NCBI RefSeq assembly: GCF_003586285.1 | Contig: NZ_QUBR01000001.1 | Location: 868,001 to 932,000 of the forward strand | Length of the DNA stretch: 64,000 bases | Reading direction: 5' to 3' | Source: Aeromicrobium endophyticum | GTDB taxonomy: Bacteria > Actinomycetota > Actinomycetes > Propionibacteriales > Nocardioidaceae | In this document: piece by piece, positions 8,127 to 17,030 of the stretch | Layout: each line of letters opens with the position of its first letter | Numbering within the stretch: the stretch's first letter is position 1 | The notes under the pieces: generated by a model | The model's database searches: none | Seen by the model: the letters and a program-made list of their open reading frames with translations, nothing else | What the model was told of the DNA's origin: nothing | Made by a program: the position numbers and the translations under genes

Positions 8127-9080
8127 GTGACCAACCCCAACATCCTGCTCATCGGCGCCGGCAACATGGGCGCGCTCCATGCTCGCGTCATCGCGCAATC
8201 ACCCCAGGCCGAGCTGGCCGCCATCGTCGATCCTCGCCCTGACGAGGGTCAGGCGCTTGCGCGCAAGCATGGCACTCGGTGGCTCGCCGACGTACCCGAC
8301 GACCTGACGGACATCCAAGGCGTCGTCATCGCCGCCGCGACCGAGGCGCACCACGCACTGGCCATGTCGGTCATCCAGGCAGGTGTGCCGGTGCTGGTCG
8401 AGAAGCCGCTCGCCGACAGCCTCGAGCGCACCCAGGAGATCTTGGCGGCCTCGTCGGCCAAGGACGTCCCCGTGATGTGCGGGCTGCTCGAGCGCTTCAA
8501 CTCAGCCGTCCTGACCGCGAAGGCCCTCGTCGACGACCCCTTCTACGTCACGTGCACCCGCCATTCCCCCTACGCTCCACGCATCAAGACCGGCGTGAGC
8601 TGGGACCTGCTGGTGCACGACGTCGACCTCGCCTCGATGTTCCTCGGCGGCGACCCGACGTCCATCACCGGCAAGCTCGGGCAGTACCACCCGTCGTCCC
8701 TGGCCGGCGCCGAGGACGTCGTCGAGGCTCTGATCGAGTACCCCGGCGGCAAGATCGCGCGTGTCTCGGCCAGCCGCATCGGTCAGCGCAAGATCCGCGA
8801 GATGTCGATCCACGACTCCGAGAAGCTCGTCGAGGTCGATCTGCTCAGGCGTGACGTCACGGTCTATCGCCACGTGTCGGACCAGCCTGCTGACGTCGAG
8901 GGCCGCGGGTACCGTCACCAGACAGTCATCGAGATCCCCGAGCTGGTGACGGGCACTGAGCCCTTGGTGGGTCAGCTCGAACACTTCGTCGGCCTCATCG
9001 AGGGCCGTGTGGACGCCGAGGCAGAGCGGCGCTCGATCCTGCCGGCCCACCGCATCGTCGACGCTGTCAAGCACCGCTGA
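8127..9080 (+). CDS. Gfo/Idh/MocA-family NAD(P)-dependent oxidoreductase
   Basis: A 317-residue protein starting at GTG 8127, with GGAAGGACC just upstream. The N-terminal Rossmann fold opens with ILLIGAGNMGALHARVIAQ, and the family motif EKP (in VLVEKPLADS) carries the conserved lysine near residue 95. The C-terminal half contains the VHDVDLASMFLGG segment, whose HD pair lies in the substrate pocket. Such enzymes oxidise C3 of nucleotide sugars (WbpB, WlbA) or inositols. Twenty-one bases separate it from the aminotransferase gene, so the two form an operon and probably act in sequence: oxidation, then transamination. Confidence 0.82.
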   Translation: MTNPNILLIGAGNMGALHARVIAQSPQAELAAIVDPRPDEGQALARKHGTRWLADVPDDLTDIQGVVIAAATEAHHALAMSVIQAGVPVLVEKPLADSLERTQEILAASSAKDVPVMCGLLERFNSAVLTAKALVDDPFYVTCTRHSPYAPRIKTGVSWDLLVHDVDLASMFLGGDPTSITGKLGQYHPSSLAGAEDVVEALIEYPGGKIARVSASRIGQRKIREMSIHDSEKLVEVDLLRRDVTVYRHVSDQPADVEGRGYRHQTVIEIPELVTGTEPLVGQLEHFVGLIEGRVDAEAERRSILPAHRIVDAVKHR

Positions 9081-9104
9081 GGACCGCCGACCGGCAGCAG
9101 GGCC

Positions 9105-9548
9105 TCAGACAGATCGGTCGACGGTGGGACGCTGAGGGTCGTCCAGGACGACCCTCCCGATCGGACGTGCCGGGTTACCGGCAACGACGGTGCGGGGCGG
9201 GACGTCCTTGGTCACGACCGCACCGGCACCGACGACCGCCTCGTCGCCGATGGTGACACCCATCTGCACGACCGCGTTGGCGCCGATGAAGACGCGGTCG
9301 CCTATCGTCACCGGGCTGCGGTCGACGGCGTCGTACCGTCGTCCGCTGACGCATCGCATCGCGCTGGAGTGCGTGTAGATGTGGGCGCCGGCGGAGACGT
9401 CGCAACCGGCACCGATGGTGAGGCCGCCGGACCCGTCGACGAGGGCGAAGGCACCGATCCAGGTGCCCTCGCCGATCTCGGGCTCACCGATGATCCATGC
9501 CAGCTGGTGGTACGGATTCTCCGGAAGCCCCGAGGCGTTGACGCCCAC
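9105..9548 (-). CDS. hexapeptide-repeat acetyltransferase (WbpD/WbbJ-like)
   Basis: A 147-residue left-handed beta-helix protein starting at GTG 9548, three bases after the stop of the epimerase gene. Hexapeptide turns begin near residue 20 (IGEPEIGEGTWIGAFALVDG) and end in the typical GAGAVVTKDVPPRTVVAGNP closing motif. The loop AHIYTHSSAMRCVSG holds the histidine used as catalytic base in this class. It probably acetylates an amino sugar made by the neighbouring DegT enzymes. It is the last gene of the leftward set DegT - epimerase - acetyltransferase and converges with the Gfo/Idh gene 24 bases away. Confidence 0.8.
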   Translation of the reverse strand: MGVNASGLPENPYHQLAWIIGEPEIGEGTWIGAFALVDGSGGLTIGAGCDVSAGAHIYTHSSAMRCVSGRRYDAVDRSPVTIGDRVFIGANAVVQMGVTIGDEAVVGAGAVVTKDVPPRTVVAGNPARPIGRVVLDDPQRPTVDRSV

Positions 9549-9551
9549 CGA

Positions 9552-10478
9552 TCAGGAGTTCTCGATCAGGCGCTTCATGCCCGGGCCGACGGCGATGGTC
9601 GGCTCGAAGCCCAGAATCTCCCGCGAACGGGTGACGTCGGCGGCACGACGAGACACCAGCACATCACGCGGGTTGAACTGCGGCTTGACGTCGACGCCCA
9701 CCGCGTCGATGAGGATCTCGGCGAGCTCGGCGATCGACGTGTCGATGCCGGTGCCGACGTTGATCGGGACGTTCGCCTGCTCCGACTCCAGCGCCATGAC
9801 GACGGCACGCGCGATGTCGACGACGTGGATGAAGTCCATCGACTGCTTGCCCTCGCCGTCGATGACGGGCGCCTCGCCGTTCTTGAGCCGGTTGACGAAG
9901 TGATTGATGACCGACGTGTAGTACGCCGTGACCTTCTGGCCCTCGCCGTACACGTTGAAGAAGCGCAGCGCGATCCACGACAGGCCGGTCTTGCGCTGGT
10001 AGTACCCCAGCAGGTCTTCGCCCGTGCGCTTGCCGATGCAGTAGGGCGTCAGCGGGCTGAGCTTGTCGTCCTCGTGCATGGGGAGCTTCTCGGGATCGCC
10101 GTAGACCGAGGCGCTCGAGGCGAAGACCACGCGCTTGACGCCATGATCGGCGGCGGCGGCGAACACGTTGTGGGCGCCGTCCATGTTGACCGACACCGAG
10201 CCGTACGGATCGGCCTGGCTCTTGTTGATCGAGTCGGCCGCGAGATGGACGACGTACTCGCAGCCGGCCATCGCCGCGTGCACCGCGCCGCCGTAGCGCA
10301 CGTCCTGGTCGATGACGGTGACCCGTCCGGTCGAGACCAGCGCGTTGGCGCGGTCACGGTCGCCGCGGACCATGTTGTCGAAGATGACGACCTCGTAGTC
10401 CTTCTCGAGCAGCTGCGTGACGACGTGGTGGCCGATGAAGCCGGCGCCGCCGGTGATGAAGACCTTCTTGGCAGTCAT
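9552..10478 (-). CDS. NAD-dependent sugar epimerase/dehydratase (extended SDR)
   Basis: A 308-residue extended short-chain dehydrogenase. The NAD site is TGGAGFIG at residues 9-16, and the active-site pair is Y146-x3-K150 in PYCIGKRTGEDL, with a serine of SSASVYG completing the triad. VFFN-type substrate-loop sequence (ALRFFNVYGEGQ) follows. GalE, WbpP and related UDP-sugar 4-epimerases have this architecture. An AAGGAG site stands ten bases before the ATG. The gene follows the DegT aminotransferase at 53 bases and precedes the acetyltransferase by three bases. The product sugar cannot be fixed from sequence. Confidence 0.83.
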   Translation of the reverse strand: MTAKKVFITGGAGFIGHHVVTQLLEKDYEVVIFDNMVRGDRDRANALVSTGRVTVIDQDVRYGGAVHAAMAGCEYVVHLAADSINKSQADPYGSVSVNMDGAHNVFAAAADHGVKRVVFASSASVYGDPEKLPMHEDDKLSPLTPYCIGKRTGEDLLGYYQRKTGLSWIALRFFNVYGEGQKVTAYYTSVINHFVNRLKNGEAPVIDGEGKQSMDFIHVVDIARAVVMALESEQANVPINVGTGIDTSIAELAEILIDAVGVDVKPQFNPRDVLVSRRAADVTRSREILGFEPTIAVGPGMKRLIENS

Positions 10479-10531
10479 AGGTGTAGTTCTCCTTGCAGGG
10501 TCGATGAAGGCCGTCCGCGTGGACGACCCGG

Positions 10532-11659
10532 TCAGAGGGAGGCGAGGGCGTCAGCGAGGGTGTCGACGACGCGATCGGTCTCGTCGACGGTCAGGTTGGC
10601 GTGCATCGGGATGGCCAGGTGACGCCGGAACAGGTCGGCCGACACCGAGAGCTGCTGCCGGCCGCCGTACACGGGCTGCTGGTGCGATGCGTACGTGCCG
10701 AAGTTGCACTGGACGCCGTGCGCCTTCAGGTAGGTGGCGACCGCGCCGCGGTCGACGTCCTCGTCGAGCGTCACGACGTACGACTGCCAGGGGTGCTCGC
10801 GGTCGTCGAGGGCGACGGGTGCGGTGACGCGCTCGATCTCGGCGAGACGCTCGGCGTAGTGCTGGGCGCTGGCCCGGCGGTTGGCCAGCAGCTGGGGCAG
10901 GCGGTCGAGCTGGGCCAGCATGATGGCCGCGGCGACGTCGGAGAGACGGTAGTTGTACCCGGCCTCGTCGAAGCTCGGGAGCGGAAGATCGGTGCTGCCC
11001 TCACGCGTGATGGCCGGGAGGATGCCGTAGGTGTGCAGCTTGCGGGCGCGCTCGGCCAAGGCGGCGTCGTCGGTGGTCAGGGCGCCACCCTCGCCGGCCG
11101 TGATGCCCTTGCGGCCGTGGAAGCTGAAGGTCGCCACGTCGGCGAGGCTGCCGGCGGGACGTCCTTGGTAGGAGGCGCCCGACGAGCACGCGGCGTCCTC
11201 CATGAGCCACAGTCCGTGACGGTCGGCGATGGCGCGCAGCTCGGCGTAGTCGGCCGGCTGGCCGAACACGTCGACCGCCAGGATGCCCACGGTGCGCGGC
11301 GTGATGAGCGACTCGACGACGGCCGGGTCGATGCTCCAGATGTCGGGGCGGATGTCGGCGAAGACCGGCTGTGCGCCCGTCCACATGACCGAGTGACCCG
11401 TGGCCGGGAACGTGTAGTCGCCGACGATGACCTCGTCGCCGGCTCCGGCGCCCAGCACCGTCAGGCCGAGGTGCAGTGCCGCGCCACAGTTGCTCGTCGC
11501 CAACGCGTGCTGCGTGCCCGCGACGGCGGCAAACCGCTCTTCGAAGGCGTTGCACGTCGGCCCCGCGCCCGAGAGCCATCCCGAGGCGAACACCGCCTCG
11601 ATCGCCCTGAGCTCCTCCGCCCCTACGGTCGGCTGCCCCAGTGCTACGGTGTCGGTCAC
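10532..11659 (-). CDS. second DegT/DnrJ/EryC1/StrS aminotransferase
   Basis: A 375-residue protein starting at GTG 11659. The PLP lysine is K184 in FSFHGRKGITAGEGG and the ring-contacting aspartate is D155 in LMEDAACSSGA. The substrate-end motif YNYRLSDVAAAIML is typical of the family. It is clearly different in sequence from the DegT protein at 7002-8105, so the two are not a recent duplication and may act on different sugars or different carbons. It is the first gene of the leftward set that continues with the epimerase and acetyltransferase, and it is divergent from the LhgO-like gene. Confidence 0.85.
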   Translation of the reverse strand: MTDTVALGQPTVGAEELRAIEAVFASGWLSGAGPTCNAFEERFAAVAGTQHALATSNCGAALHLGLTVLGAGAGDEVIVGDYTFPATGHSVMWTGAQPVFADIRPDIWSIDPAVVESLITPRTVGILAVDVFGQPADYAELRAIADRHGLWLMEDAACSSGASYQGRPAGSLADVATFSFHGRKGITAGEGGALTTDDAALAERARKLHTYGILPAITREGSTDLPLPSFDEAGYNYRLSDVAAAIMLAQLDRLPQLLANRRASAQHYAERLAEIERVTAPVALDDREHPWQSYVVTLDEDVDRGAVATYLKAHGVQCNFGTYASHQQPVYGGRQQLSVSADLFRRHLAIPMHANLTVDETDRVVDTLADALASL

Positions 11660-11817
11660 GTCTAGGCCTCGTTCGATCGAGAGTGCGGTTGTCTGCGCCT
11701 GTGTGCGCCGTTGGACACCCTACCGCTTCGACCCGGCCGGATTCCCATGCCCGACCCCCGTGCTCACGCACAGAACTATCGTCCGCGCACTTGCGACGGT
11801 CGAGGACAGGCCGTTTC

Positions 11818-13011
11818 ATGACAACCTCTCCGCGTGTCGTCATCATCGGAGGAGGGATCGTCGGCCTCGCCACCGCGCGCGAGATGACCTCCCGCGGCCA
11901 TCAGGTGACCGTCATCGAGAAGTCACCGAGGTGGGCCGCTCACCAGACCGGCCACAACTCCGGCGTCATCCATGCCGGCCCCTACTACAAGCCCGGCTCG
12001 CTCAAGGCGACGATGTGCCTGGCCGGCAACACGTCCATGACCCGCTTCGCGCAGGAGCACGGCATCGCGCACGACATCTGCGGCAAGCTGATCGTCGCGA
12101 CGTCCGAGGACGAGATCCCGCGCCTCCACCGCTTGATGTCCTTCGCCGAGGCCAACGGCACCCCGGCGCGGCTCGTGTCCGCCGCCGAGGCCAAGGAGTA
12201 CGAGCCGAACGTCCGCGCCGTGCAGGCGATGCGGGTCGAGTCGACCGGCATCATCGACTACTCCGCGGTCTCGGCCAGGCTCGCCGAGCTCGCCGAGAGC
12301 GCAGGAGCCGAGCTCGTGCTGGACAGCGAGGTCACGGCCGTCTCGAGCACGTCCGGGCGGGTCACCGTCGAGCACACCCGCGGACGGGTCGAGGCGGACG
12401 TCCTGGTCAACTGCGCCGGCCTGCACAGCGATCGCATCGCCGCGCTGGCCGGCCTCGTCCCCGAGGTGCGCATCATCCCGTTCCGCGGCGAGTACTACGA
12501 GCTGACACCGCAGCGCTCGTCGCTGGTCAAGGGCCTGATCTACCCCGTCCCCGACCCCGACCTGCCCTTCCTGGGCGTCCACCTGACGAAGATGATCGAC
12601 GGCTCGGTGCACGCCGGGCCGAACGCCGTCCTGGCCCTGGCCCGCGAGGGCTACTCCTGGCGGGACGTCTCGTGGCGCGACACCCGCGAGTCGGTGCTGT
12701 ACCCGGGCCTGGCCCGCCTGGCCCGCAAGAACGTGCGCACCGGTACCCAAGAGGTGCTGCGCTCGTTCTCCCGCCGACGCTTCGCGGCCAGCCTGGCCCA
12801 GCTGGTGCCGGCGATCACCAAGGACGACATCGTGCGTTCCGGCTCGGGCGTCCGCGCCCAGGCCGTGCGGCGTGACGGCTCGCTGGCCGACGACTTCATC
12901 ATCCAGAAGGCACCGCGCCAGGTGCACGTGCTGAACGCGCCGTCGCCCGCGGCCACGAGCGCGCTCGAGATCGCGACCCACATCGCCGACGCCGCCGGCA
13001 CGGTCAGCTGA
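11818..13011 (+). CDS. lhgO: LhgO-type FAD-dependent L-2-hydroxyacid oxidase
   Basis: A 397-residue protein of the DAO superfamily. The FAD dinucleotide motif VVIIGGGIVGLATA lies at the N-terminus. The family segment HQTGHNSGVIHAGPYYKPGSLK is followed by the FAD-linked IIPFRGEYYELT stretch and the C-terminal SGVRAQAVRRDGSL. These are features of L-2-hydroxyglutarate dehydrogenase/oxidase, which passes electrons to quinone. Its position among sugar-nucleotide genes is unusual, so it may serve the glycan pathway or simply have landed here. The start at 11818 has GAGGACAGG upstream. The 3' end overlaps the convergent glycosyltransferase gene by eight bases. Confidence 0.8.
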   Translation: MTTSPRVVIIGGGIVGLATAREMTSRGHQVTVIEKSPRWAAHQTGHNSGVIHAGPYYKPGSLKATMCLAGNTSMTRFAQEHGIAHDICGKLIVATSEDEIPRLHRLMSFAEANGTPARLVSAAEAKEYEPNVRAVQAMRVESTGIIDYSAVSARLAELAESAGAELVLDSEVTAVSSTSGRVTVEHTRGRVEADVLVNCAGLHSDRIAALAGLVPEVRIIPFRGEYYELTPQRSSLVKGLIYPVPDPDLPFLGVHLTKMIDGSVHAGPNAVLALAREGYSWRDVSWRDTRESVLYPGLARLARKNVRTGTQEVLRSFSRRRFAASLAQLVPAITKDDIVRSGSGVRAQAVRRDGSLADDFIIQKAPRQVHVLNAPSPAATSALEIATHIADAAGTVS

Positions 13012-14227
13012 CGGTCGGCCGCTCGCCGGCCATCTCGGCCAGCACCTCGAGGTGCCTGGCCGCGACGGCCTCGATCGTGAAGTGCCCGGCGACCAGCTCG
13101 CGAGCGTTGTCGGACACGCGAGCACGGGCGGCTTCGGGGTCGGACAGCACGGAGATCAGCGTGGCTGCCAGCGCCGCGGGCTCGGCCTTCGGGTCCGACG
13201 AGCTGATCGGCGGCGTCTGGAAGATGTGGACGCCGTCGACCAGGTGGAGCCCGATGAAGTTCTCGGTCTCGACGCGCGCCACGACCGGCGTACCGACCGC
13301 CAGCGCCTCGAGGCTCGCGGTGCCGAAGCCCTCTCCCTCGAGCTCGTGCACCTCGACGTCCGCTGCCGCCAGGTAGTCGGGGATCGAGCTCTGCGGCTGC
13401 GCGCCGACCGTGATGATGCTCGAGCGGACGCCCAGCTCGTCGGCGATGTGGAGGAACTCGTCGTGGTAGAGACCACCGACCACCACGACGGCCAGATCGG
13501 GGACCGCGGCCAGGATCGTCGGCAGGGCGCGCGCCAGCGCGATACGGCTTCGCTGCGGGATGACGTGTCCGATCGACACGACCATCGGTCGGTCGCCGAG
13601 GCCCAGCTGGTCGCGCACGACCGACCGTGTGCCGCCGTCCATCGTGGTCGGGTCGATACCGACGGGGATCGCGACGGTGTCGCGGTGCGCGCCGGTGTAG
13701 CGGGCCTTGATGTAGTCGTTCATGAGTCGGTCCATGACCACCAGGCGTGGGCGGTGCAGCCGCATGAGCGGACGCACCAGCAAGCGGTCGGCTGTCGCGT
13801 AGACGAACGAGTTGAACCGGCTCAGCGGGCTCTCGAGCCGAGTGTGGATGCTGAGCAGGGTGGGCACGCCACGCTTGCGGGCCCACCACCCGCTCAACCA
13901 GGTCAGGTCGAAGAACTGGCCGTGCTGGTGGACCACGTCGGGAGCGAAGTCGTCGAGCAGCCGGAACACCTGGCGGCGCACACCGGGCGACATGGTGAAA
14001 CCGATGTCGAAGTTGGCAGCGAAGCGGGTCTTGGGCAGGGTCCACGCCGGCACCCGTACGATGCGGACCCCGTCGACGGTCTCGTCGTCGGGTGCGTCCT
14101 TGTAGCCAGCCGTGAGCACCAGCACCTCGTGACCGGCTTGCGAGTACCGCCGTGCGAGGTGGTCGGACAGGTGTGAGGATCCGCCGGGTCGAGGAGGGAA
14201 GAAATTGTTGACAACAGCTATGCGCAC
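13004..14227 (-). CDS. GT4-family glycosyltransferase
   Basis: A 407-residue protein starting at GTG 14227. The N-terminus FFPPRPGGSSHLSDHLARRYS is the acceptor-side start of GT-B family 4 enzymes. The linker VVSIGHVIPQRSRIALARAL opens the C-terminal Rossmann domain. EGEGFGTASLEALAVGTPVV is the nucleotide-sugar pocket, with its paired glutamates. These enzymes transfer sugars with retention of configuration to lipids or growing glycans at the cytoplasmic face. The gene lies in the glycan locus, about 50 bases downstream of the PAP2 gene on the same strand. Donor and acceptor are unknown. Confidence 0.82.
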   Translation of the reverse strand: MRIAVVNNFFPPRPGGSSHLSDHLARRYSQAGHEVLVLTAGYKDAPDDETVDGVRIVRVPAWTLPKTRFAANFDIGFTMSPGVRRQVFRLLDDFAPDVVHQHGQFFDLTWLSGWWARKRGVPTLLSIHTRLESPLSRFNSFVYATADRLLVRPLMRLHRPRLVVMDRLMNDYIKARYTGAHRDTVAIPVGIDPTTMDGGTRSVVRDQLGLGDRPMVVSIGHVIPQRSRIALARALPTILAAVPDLAVVVVGGLYHDEFLHIADELGVRSSIITVGAQPQSSIPDYLAAADVEVHELEGEGFGTASLEALAVGTPVVARVETENFIGLHLVDGVHIFQTPPISSSDPKAEPAALAATLISVLSDPEAARARVSDNARELVAGHFTIEAVAARHLEVLAEMAGERPTVS

Positions 14228-14276
14228 AAGTGCTCTCTCATCGACTGGCAGGAATGAGACAGCCTAACGGCAGAGC

Positions 14277-15083
14277 TCACGTAGGCGCCACGTCCTCGTG
14301 GGTGCCGCTCGAGCGACCGCGCTCCCACGCGATGACGAGGCCGAACGCGACAAGGACGACCATCCAGCCGACGACGGCGTCGACGACCCAGTGGTTGCCG
14401 GTGCCGATGATCACGACCGACATCATGAAGGCGTAGCCGAGCCCCATCAGCTGGACGATCTTGGGCACACCGGCCAGGATCAGCACGATCGCGACCCACA
14501 ACGACCACCCGGCGTGCAGCGACGGGAAGGCCGCCAGGTCGTTGGTGATGTCGCCCATGCCCTTGGGGGCCGAGCCGTTGGCGCTCCACCAGCCGATGTT
14601 GGAGTGGATGCTCAGGATGTCGTGGTAGCCGTACTGCACCAGGCGCGGCGGTGCCGTGGGCATCAGCAGGTAGAACGCGAGGCCGATCAGCGAGGCCCCC
14701 ACCAGGGCCCGACGAGCCGTCACGTACTGCGGGCGGCTGCGGCGGTAGAGCCAGACCAGCACGCCCAGGGTGACGAAGTAGTGGGTCGTGGCGTACCAGT
14801 AGCTGCTCGCGACGCCGATCCACTGGTGGTCGAAGAAGATCTGGTTGAGCCACGACTCGATGTCGATGCGCCACGACTTCTCGAACGTCAGGATGTCGAG
14901 CGCACGGCCGCGCGCCGGCGCGAAGGCCGTGTCGGCGAAGGTCCGCGAGACCACGTAGCCGACGTAGAGGATGGCGATGAGGGCGATCTCGACACCGGCG
15001 CGTCCGACGACCGGCAGCAGCGCCGCCGCGCGGGAACGGTCGACGCGCTCGGCCTGCTGCGTCACCTGCGTCGTCCGCGTCAT
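14277..15083 (-). CDS. PAP2-superfamily membrane phosphatase/transferase (IPC-synthase-like)
   Basis: About 268 residues from ATG 15083, chosen because a perfect AGGAGG lies seven bases upstream; the frame upstream to 15176 reads as non-family sequence. Six helices are present. The conserved phosphatase parts are a PTAPPRL motif, SLHAGWSLW (second histidine motif) and GTGNHWVVDAVVGW (third motif, catalytic H followed by D). This order is that of the PAP2_3 group, which includes inositol phosphorylceramide and other phospholipid phosphotransferases. A role in making a phospho-head-group lipid for the glycan locus is plausible but inferred. Confidence 0.78.
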   Translation of the reverse strand: MTRTTQVTQQAERVDRSRAAALLPVVGRAGVEIALIAILYVGYVVSRTFADTAFAPARGRALDILTFEKSWRIDIESWLNQIFFDHQWIGVASSYWYATTHYFVTLGVLVWLYRRSRPQYVTARRALVGASLIGLAFYLLMPTAPPRLVQYGYHDILSIHSNIGWWSANGSAPKGMGDITNDLAAFPSLHAGWSLWVAIVLILAGVPKIVQLMGLGYAFMMSVVIIGTGNHWVVDAVVGWMVVLVAFGLVIAWERGRSSGTHEDVAPT

Positions 15084-15199
15084 CGCACCTCCTGTGGGCT
15101 CCTGGTCATCACCGTCGGACGGCGTCCAGGTAGACCGCCCGGTGTCATTGTCCGGATCACTGCTCGGCTGTCGCAACCAGTGTTCACCCTGAATTCTTC

Positions 15200-15213
15200 C
15201 CTGAGGCCTCAGG
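15200..15213. repeat. 14-bp perfect palindrome upstream of the PAP2 gene
   Basis: CCTGAGGCCTCAGG reads the same on both strands. It lies in the 159-base spacer between the end of the HerA-like gene and the start of the PAP2 gene. It could be an operator for PAP2 transcription; there is no loop, so a terminator is unlikely. A second small dyad (GGAG-CCGCGA-CTCC) sits directly beside it. Confidence 0.4.
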
Positions 15214-15242
15214 AGCCGCGACTCCGGACACGATACTGCCTG

Positions 15243-16982
15243 TCACCTCCGACGGCGGAAGAGATTCTTGACGAGCTCGCGGGCGAGCGTCCGGCTGGCC
15301 TCGCCGACAGCGCGATCGACCGGCGACATCTTCTGCGAACGTCGGGTCGTGCGGGGCGCCCGGCGAGGGGCCTGCTTCTCGATCCGCTCGGCCTCCTTGC
15401 GGACGCGAGCGTCGTCGGCAGCCTGCTGTGACGCGGCGGAATCGGCGGCATCCCGCTCGGCCAGGATCTCGCTGGCGGAGCGCGGGTCGGTGGCCGAGCC
15501 GTACTTGGCGGCCAGCGGGGACCCGGCCACCGCGGCGTCCATCTGCGCGGACGGGGTCGGCTCCATCGACCCCTGCGGCGCCCGCAGGCGGGTCCAGGCC
15601 ACCGGCGTGGGGGCACCCTTGTCGCTCATCACTGTGACGATCGCCTCACCGATGCCGAGCGACGTCAGCACCTCCTCGAGGTCGTACGTGGTCGTGGGAT
15701 AGGTCGAGACGGTCGCCCGTAGCGCCTTGGCCGCGTCGGGCGTGTGGGCCCTCAGCTGGTGCTGCACCCGGGAGCCGAGCTGGGCGAGCACGTCGCCCGG
15801 GACGTCCTTGGGGGTCTGGGTCACGAAGAAGATGCCGACGCCCTTGGAGCGGATCAGCCGGACGGTCTGCGTGATCGTCTCGAGGAAGTCGTCGGACGCA
15901 TCGGCGAACAGCAGGTGCGCCTCGTCGAAGAAGAAGACCAGCCGCGGCTTGTCGGCGTCGCCGACCTCGGGCAGCTCGTCGAACAGCCGCCGCAGGAGGT
16001 ACATCAGGAAGGTCGAGAACAGGGCAGGCTTGTCCTGCACGCCGGGGACCTCGAGCAGCGAGACGATGCCGCGTCCGTCGGGCGCGGTGCGCAGGAAGTC
16101 GGACACCTCGATCGCGGGCAGGCCGAAGAACTCGTCGGCGCCCTCGTCGGCGAAGCCGATCAGCTCGCGCAGGATGACGCCGACCGTCGCCGACGACAGC
16201 CCGCCGAGACCCTTCAGCTCGGCCTTGCCCGCATCGCTCGTGAGGTGGGTGAGGACGGCCCGCAGGTCGGCCAGGTCGACCAGTGGCAGCGACGCGGTGC
16301 GGGCGTAGTGGAACACGAGCCCCAGCGACGACTCCTGCGTCGCGTTGAGGCCCAGCACCTTGGCCAGCAGGGTGGGCCCGAACGCCTCGACCGTGGCGCG
16401 GACGGGCAGGCCCGTGCCGATGCCGCCGAGGGCGTAGTACTCGGTGGGCGAGGCGGCCGGCTGCCACTGCTGGCCGATGCTGCTGGTGCGCGCCAGCAGC
16501 TTGTCGTCGGCGACGCCTGCCGTGGCGATGCCCGACAGGTCGCCCTTGATGTCGGCGGCGAACACCGGCACCCCGTGGGCCGAGATCTGCTCGGCGAGCA
16601 CCTGGAGGGTCTTGGTCTTCCCGGTGCCGGTGGCCCCGGCCACCAGCCCGTGCCGGTTGAGCATCGCGAGCGGGATGCGGATCTGGGCCGAGGGCACGGG
16701 TGCGAGATCGGGCGGGGTGCCGTCGAGCAGGGCGCCCATCTCGATGACCGCCCCCTCGAAGGCGTACCCGGCGGTGACGACGTCGACGATCTCGCTGCGG
16801 GGGCCCGCGTCGGCAGGGGGAGCCACCTCGGCCGGGGCGGCGGACGAGGCCCGGGCGGCGTCCGCGGCCACGGCCGCCAGCTCGTCGGCGCGCTGCTGGG
16901 CCGCCTGCGCCGCCGCCAGCGCTTCTGCGGCCGCCCGCGCCGCCTCGTCCGCAGCGGCCCTTGCGTCGTCGCTCGTGGTCAT
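15243..16982 (-). CDS. HerA-like ATPase (DUF853)
   Basis: A 579-residue protein. An Ala-rich coiled N-terminus (residues 1-55) precedes the ATPase core. Walker A is GATGTGKT at 116-123, and Walker B is RLVFFFDEAHLLF near residue 345. The arginine-finger/sensor region FVTQTPKDVPGDVLAQLGSR follows. This is the HerA/FtsK-related DUF853 family of hexameric DNA-translocating ATPases. The NurA nuclease partner of archaeal HerA is absent nearby, so its role in DNA processing is unproven. The C-terminus is Lys/Arg-rich (RRAPRTTRRSQK) and should bind nucleic acid. The start is preceded by a leaderless-type -10. Confidence 0.82.
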   Translation of the reverse strand: MTTSDDARAAADEAARAAAEALAAAQAAQQRADELAAVAADAARASSAAPAEVAPPADAGPRSEIVDVVTAGYAFEGAVIEMGALLDGTPPDLAPVPSAQIRIPLAMLNRHGLVAGATGTGKTKTLQVLAEQISAHGVPVFAADIKGDLSGIATAGVADDKLLARTSSIGQQWQPAASPTEYYALGGIGTGLPVRATVEAFGPTLLAKVLGLNATQESSLGLVFHYARTASLPLVDLADLRAVLTHLTSDAGKAELKGLGGLSSATVGVILRELIGFADEGADEFFGLPAIEVSDFLRTAPDGRGIVSLLEVPGVQDKPALFSTFLMYLLRRLFDELPEVGDADKPRLVFFFDEAHLLFADASDDFLETITQTVRLIRSKGVGIFFVTQTPKDVPGDVLAQLGSRVQHQLRAHTPDAAKALRATVSTYPTTTYDLEEVLTSLGIGEAIVTVMSDKGAPTPVAWTRLRAPQGSMEPTPSAQMDAAVAGSPLAAKYGSATDPRSASEILAERDAADSAASQQAADDARVRKEAERIEKQAPRRAPRTTRRSQKMSPVDRAVGEASRTLARELVKNLFRRRR

Positions 16983-16988
16983 GTCGTC

Positions 16989-16994
16989 AGGCTA
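16989..16994 (-). promoter_or_regulatory. -10 hexamer TAGCCT for the HerA-like gene, leaderless type
   Basis: TAGCCT on the minus strand ends six bases before the ATG at 16982, and there is no Shine-Dalgarno sequence between them. Together with the plus-strand -10 at 17019 this gives a compact divergent promoter pair within 48 bases. Confidence 0.5.
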
Positions 16995-17018
16995 CCGCCG
17001 GACGCGGTGGCGACTGCT

Positions 17019-17024
17019 TACACT
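17019..17024 (+). promoter_or_regulatory. -10 hexamer TACACT, leaderless type
   Basis: TACACT is followed by six bases and then the GTG start at 17031. This close fit to TANNNT-N6-start, with no room for a ribosome binding site, supports a leaderless mRNA. Confidence 0.55.
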
Positions 17025-17030
17025 GATCCG

